Assembly (NCBI RefSeq): GCF_018991925.1
Contig: NW_024720711.1
Location: forward strand, 5,424,930 to 5,488,929
From: Homarus americanus
Taxonomy: Eukaryota > Arthropoda > Malacostraca > Decapoda > Nephropidae
Reading direction: 5' to 3'
DNA: 64,000 nucleotides
Shown one piece after another: positions 60,801-64,000 of the stretch. Each line of letters starts with the position of its first letter. The stretch's first letter is position 1. Position numbers and translations under genes: made by a program. Under the pieces are notes generated by a model. The model ran no database searches, was not told where the DNA came from, and saw nothing but the letters and a program-made list of their open reading frames with translations.

Positions 60801-62546
60801 AACCACACTTAACTCTCCAAAAACAGACAGACTTTTCAAACTGCGTGGCACAAAGGAACAGCTTCATGACATCATGCCTCATAGGCTCTCTCATTGGTCA
60901 AGGCAAGGCCTTCATTGGCTCGAAATTGGTGGGAACACTCCAGATTGGCGGGAACCCTACTGATATTGTTACAATAGAATTATCCTCTTTGGGATGTGTC
61001 AAAAGCAAAGGAGAAAAAGTAATGAGAGAGATGGTGAGAGACTGTAAGGAAGCTCCAACAAACAAGGTGGCCCTGAGTTCAGCTGACTGCATCCCTATTA
61101 TTGTAATTTTCAACTACAGTACTCCTCCATGTTAACACCACTGGCATTGTCCTCCTCCTTTATACTATCCTTCTACTTTGATTTTTATCTCTCCCTTCCA
61201 CCTCCTTCACTCTTTATATCTCTATCCTATAGTTCAACTGTGTTGATACCACTTCCCTTACTTCTGAACCATTCTTCTGTTCCATAAATGACCTCACACA
61301 TCAACAATTCTCTGAACTTACAGTGGGTAAATGGTGGGTGATCTCCTTTGGGCAGCGCAGTGTGAAGGCTTCACAGGCAGATATGCAGTATTCTCTTAAT
61401 TCATCATCATCCACAGCAACGTACTGAACAATCAGAGGCATCACTCGCTCCAAGTATTCACCAAATCTGTGACCCGCTTGACGACTGTATCCAAAAAGGC
61501 AAAACTTACTGACTATCACTTGTACAGAGTACTTATTGTAGACCTTTGATCTACAATCATTAATACCCCAGTACATTGAAAAAGAAATGTCTTCCTGGTT
61601 CCATAATTAATTACTGTACAAGCAAATAAATTATAAATATATTGTAATACCATCCTTAGGGTGAGAAACAATGATTCTTAAGTACTTTATGTTGTTCATA
61701 AACACTCTTGAACTAACACAAAATTACCAGTTTATCAAAGTTAAGATTAATTATAGTCAACATAATTAAGTTGATTTTTAACTGGTGCAGTTAGTGTTAA
61801 GGTAATACTGAAAGTCATCAAAGAAAATAACTCATACCTGATTGCAGCAATGCACTGTATGTAAGTTCTAGTTGTGGACATGGAAGAATTCTTGGCTAGT
61901 TCTTCAATCAGGAAGTCCATAAGCCTTGCATATATCTGAGGTGAACACGACACTACTAAGTGGCTGAGGGCTACAATAGTACGCTTTCTGACAGCAAGAC
62001 GTGGTGAAGCCAGCTGTGGCAGTAATGCATCTAATATATTGGGATGGAAGGAGATGAGGAGAGAGCCAAACCGGGCTAAAAGATCACCCAAGATGTCTAG
62101 CGCCTCCAGTTGGACGCTGACGTCTTCTTGCTGTGGAACACAAAATAGTACATTGTAAGCTTTACCCATGTCATTATGTACAAACTGCAAATGAGAATAC
62201 CCATACATAACTAAGGAGATACAATTACAGTATTTGAAAGGCTGTTATTACATACGGTATACTGTACAATATTTATAACTGGAGGAGACTGGTCATTCCA
62301 TCCTTCTGACAATTACTGAACAATAAACTCACTCTCACGATAGCCTCTGATAATCTATCAGTCACTCTCTTGCATATGTTGGCCACCAGTGCAGTGGATG
62401 ATGCTGGCAGCTCATTGATAACCGTCTTGAGGGCGAGGGAGGACATGTCTCGCAGCTGTTCCCGGTCGCTCACCATGTGGTCACATAACGACTCCACGAT
62501 AGAGTATACATGGAACTCCTTCACTTTATTTACTAATGGACCCAAA
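48097..62546 (-). CDS. CAND1: Cullin-associated NEDD8-dissociated protein 1 (CAND1), 3' 18 exons; N-terminus outside window
   Basis: Exons, 5' to 3': 62333-62546, 61838-62130, 61322-61484, 59852-60001, 59610-59718, 59243-59382, 58591-58751, 58118-58323, 57603-57757, 56783-57043, 56299-56467, 55473-55609, 54651-54811, 52920-53118, 51183-51440, 49888-50076, 48839-49083, 48097-48367. All phases agree and they sum to 3481 nt, 1159 complete codons plus stop. This equals vertebrate CAND1 (about 1230 aa) minus about 70 N-terminal residues, whose exon(s) must lie beyond 64000. Hallmarks include [35 protein letters not shown], the acidic loop [72 protein letters not shown] (here CIEEGTRN), [11 protein letters not shown] and [20 protein letters not shown]. 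The protein is an all-HEAT-repeat solenoid. It wraps unneddylated cullin-RBX1 and exchanges substrate receptors of cullin-RING ubiquitin ligases. The introns carry at least five DNA-transposon copies. Confidence 0.98.
49476..49829. mobile_element. Tigger-like MITE, 354 bp, in a CAND1 intron
   Basis: Terminal inverted repeats CAGTGGGGTATGCTATAACG (49476) and its complement (ending 49829) are near-perfect over about 22 bp. TA target duplications are present on both sides (49474-49475 and 49830-49831). The interior is AT-rich and non-coding. A partial copy lies at 42893-43132. Confidence 0.9.
50304..50678. mobile_element. MITE with GAGGCGCC termini in a CAND1 intron
   Basis: Left end GAGGCGCCTAGAAT and right end ATTCTAGGCGCCTC are inverted repeats. 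Further complementarity continues inward (ATATCTCCAAA near 50 bp inside each end). ATTT flanks both ends. The superfamily is not assigned. Confidence 0.75.
51602..52403. mobile_element. Tigger-like non-autonomous DNA transposon, 802 bp, in a CAND1 intron
   Basis: The ends CAGTGGCCCCTCAGTTAAC and GTTAACTCAGGGACCACTG are inverted repeats flanked by TA on both sides (51600-51601 and 52404-52405). Subterminal GGTTAACGAG motifs recur at both ends (about 51632, 51666, 52352). No transposase frame remains. It also contains a CAT triplet run at about 52198-52213. Confidence 0.85.
53173..53912. mobile_element. piggyBac-like non-autonomous element, 740 bp, in a CAND1 intron
   Basis: TTAA occurs exactly at both boundaries (53173-53176 and 53909-53912) with inverted CCCTT/AAGGG-type ends (TTAACCCTTACGC and GCGGTAAAAGGGTTAA). 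TTAA duplication with CCC ends is the piggyBac signature. The interior contains a partial direct repeat around 'gccacagggaag' (about 53326 and 53758) and no transposase frame. Confidence 0.65.
55122..55439 (+). mobile_element. Tigger-family element with transposase fragment, in a CAND1 intron
   Basis: The ends share GTGCTCCTCTACT in inverted orientation, with TA before the left end. On the plus strand at about 55191-55250 the sequence reads [16 protein letters not shown], then a stop. This is the first catalytic Asp block (NVDET) of pogo/Tigger DDE transposases, followed after a frameshift by KKIPDRTNI. Most of the transposase is deleted, so the copy is dead. Confidence 0.8.
60764..60960 (-). 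promoter_or_regulatory. Candidate internal promoter and first exon within a CAND1 intron
   Basis: Reading leftward on the minus strand there are four CCAAT boxes (complements at about 60892, 60914, 60925 and 60944). One overlaps TTCCCGCCAAT, an E2F-like site, and a CRE-like TGATGTCA lies at about 60868-60875. About 90-100 bp further on comes ATGGCGGCTATAAT (60777-60764), followed by a consensus donor GTAAGT. This is the layout of a CpG-poor housekeeping promoter with a short first exon. Spliced to CAND1 exon 59852-60001, the ATG frame would stop at once, but the next ATG (MCLKY) is in the CAND1 frame. Alternatively it is the promoter of a nested gene or of a non-coding transcript. Confidence 0.35.
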
Positions 62547-63107
62547 CTGAAAAACATTCAATGAAATGAAGACTTACACAATGTGCTTAATAAGTTTACA
62601 ATATAACAAAAGCAAGCCTAAAGGAAAACTATTACGTGCAAAAAAATCTTTTATCATGACAGTTTGACATAGTTCCTTCATTCTGTATATAAAGTACAGT
62701 ATAGTAGTGTATAGTAAAAGACACTGTTAACACATTTCTTCAGTCCAGCAGTGATGATTTTTATTGAAAACATAAACTAAATAATCTCCCTAATGACTAC
62801 CTTCATAAATCAAAAGATACATCACTTAAAAGATAAATAAATAAATTAATTAATTTATTAAAAAATAAATATATAATAATAAAATGACACTTTGCAACAA
62901 TTTAAATATTTGCATGCCCAGTACAATATATGCATATAACAATGTACTGTAAAGAAAAGTAACACTAATTTGTTGAAGAGTTGCCATGGTTGACAAAGAT
63001 AATCCTAAAACTCTTACAATGGCTGTCATTTTTTTTTAACCATCCTCAATATCCATGATCACCTCCAACTTAACACCTAAACTGGTGGCTCTGCGGGGTA
63101 TCTTACC
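62547..63107. other. CAND1 intron, no feature seen
   Basis: AT-rich intronic sequence between the most 5' CAND1 exon in the window and the Penelope-like element. The exon at 62333-62546 starts in the middle of a codon, so this must be intron, and it continues past 64000. Confidence 0.6.
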
Positions 63108-63152
63108 ACAGTCTAGGAATGGCAAGAATGTAAATTGCCATTCCTAGACTGT
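63108..63152. repeat. Perfect 18-bp inverted repeat with 9-nt loop at the 5' end of the Penelope-like element
   Basis: Arms ACAGTCTAGGAATGGCAA (63108-63125) and its exact complement (63135-63152) are separated by GAATGTAAA. The right arm is part of the element's coding sequence (LPFLDCL), so the left arm is an inverted duplication of element sequence at the truncation point. Confidence 0.95.
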
Positions 63153-63938
63153 CTGATACACAGAATAGGTAACACTTTTAAGTTCACTATTTATAGAAAA
63201 CCAACTAATGTGTGTTCATACATTCATTATTATTCTGCCCACCATAATAGAGTCAAACAGTCAGTATTTTCAACAATGTTTTTATGTGCTTTGAGAATTT
63301 GCAGCCCGGAATTCATTGATGAGGAATATAAATATATCTATAATATTGGCTCAAACCTTAAATACCCTAGATCTTTCATAGACAAATGCCTGAACATTAC
63401 TAAGAAATCTTTTTATAGAACTGATCCCAAGCCCACCCATGACCATAAGAATATCTTAATATTACCATTTCACAAAAATTTCTCACACATTCCTTCACAA
63501 CTAAAAACCTGGAACGTCAATGTGGCATTTAAAAACTCATGCACTGTTAAACAAATGTTAATCAAGAAATCCCCCAACAACACAATTGGTTGCATTTATA
63601 AAGTTCCTTGCAAGGAATGTAATATGTTTTACTTAGGCCAGACAGGTAAAGATCTTGCAACTAGAATTAAACAACACAAATACAGTGTTAGGACAGGCCA
63701 GGAATCCAATGCTCTGTTTGTTCATTTGAGGGATAACAAGCATTGCATTGACTGGGATAATGCCTCCTCAATATTAACTTGTAATTCAATTGATAGTAGG
63801 AACATCACAGAATCTAGTCTCATTAAACATACCGAAGCATTCAACATGAATTTGAGTAATGGCCTGTACAAAGTGGACAATTTTGTAATTAAGAAGATTT
63901 TTAACCAGGCGAGAAGGTTGGGTCACCTTACCCTCTGA
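63135..63938 (+). mobile_element. 5'-truncated Penelope-like element: RT C-terminal part plus GIY-YIG endonuclease
   Basis: One open frame of 267 codons ends at TGA (63936-63938). Its start is a truncation point, not a true initiator. It begins in the RT thumb region typical of Penelope-like elements (LPFLDCLIHR, FTIYRKPTNV, YSAHHNR). It ends in a GIY-YIG endonuclease domain: CIYKVPCKEC, then FYLGQTGKDL, the catalytic Arg in ATRIKQH, and Glu in ITESSLIKH. The first GIY glycine is Cys. The RT catalytic core is missing, so the copy cannot retrotranspose alone. It is inserted in a CAND1 intron on the strand opposite to the gene, and the frame is undamaged, so the insertion is recent. The last 62 bases of the window (63939-64000) are probably its 3' UTR. 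Confidence 0.9.
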
Positions 63939-64000
63939 CCTGACTACCAACCGTTGCGGTGCTATTTAAAGATTAGTAGGGTCATTACCTAATACCTGAC

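Noticed and set aside
60776..61135. 119-codon plus-strand ORF with a good Kozak-like start
   Set aside because: Its start overlaps the minus-strand ATG, the CCAAT and E2F-like motifs sit downstream of it and are oriented for minus-strand transcription, and the peptide has no family features.

Overview
The window is nuclear DNA of an animal, most likely an arthropod and plausibly a decapod or other malacostracan crustacean. Its long AT-rich introns, GT-AG splice sites, dense microsatellites, CR1-like, pogo/Tigger, piggyBac-like and Penelope-like elements, and frequent short TACAGTA/GTACTGTAC words support this. No organism-specific marker is present, so the assignment is an inference.

Five protein-coding loci can be rebuilt by joining exons with consistent splice phases. 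(1) 879-6506, minus: a complete ten-exon DNAJC1, an ER membrane J-domain protein with two SANT domains (512 aa). (2) 9890-16682, minus: a large phospho-rich basic protein, tentatively GTSE1-like. Its main exon carries a 21-bp coding minisatellite (13731-15171) whose assembled length breaks the reading frame by one base. (3) 20143-25245, minus: a complete five-exon rhodopsin-family neuropeptide receptor closest in motifs to GPR83/NPY-type receptors, with an unusually long C-terminal tail of about 770 residues. (4) 26445-28064, plus: a small two-exon single-pass membrane protein (126 aa), head-to-head with the receptor. (5) 48097-62546, minus: CAND1, the cullin-ligase exchange factor. Eighteen exons and all but about the first 70 residues are present; the N-terminal exons lie beyond 64000. 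A sixth, intronless ORF of about 553 residues (39414-41075, minus) looks like an alpha-helical repeat protein of unknown identity.

From 28 to 46 kb the window is mainly repeats. There is a solo LTR (31184-31575), a 1.5-kb deleted LTR element with primer-binding site, polypurine tract and GTAT target duplication (34283-35761), a foldback element with TACA duplication, several CR1-like 3' ends and pogo/Tigger remnants. The CAND1 introns hold at least five terminal-inverted-repeat elements, a candidate internal CCAAT/E2F-type promoter (about 60764-60960), and near the right edge a 5'-truncated Penelope-like element with a GIY-YIG endonuclease and an 18-bp inverted duplication at its 5' end.

The protein-coding genes serve unrelated roles (ER chaperoning, probable cytoskeletal or mitotic function, peptide signalling, ubiquitin-ligase control). 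The only arrangement suggesting a functional link is the divergent pair formed by the receptor and the small membrane protein, about 1.2 kb apart.
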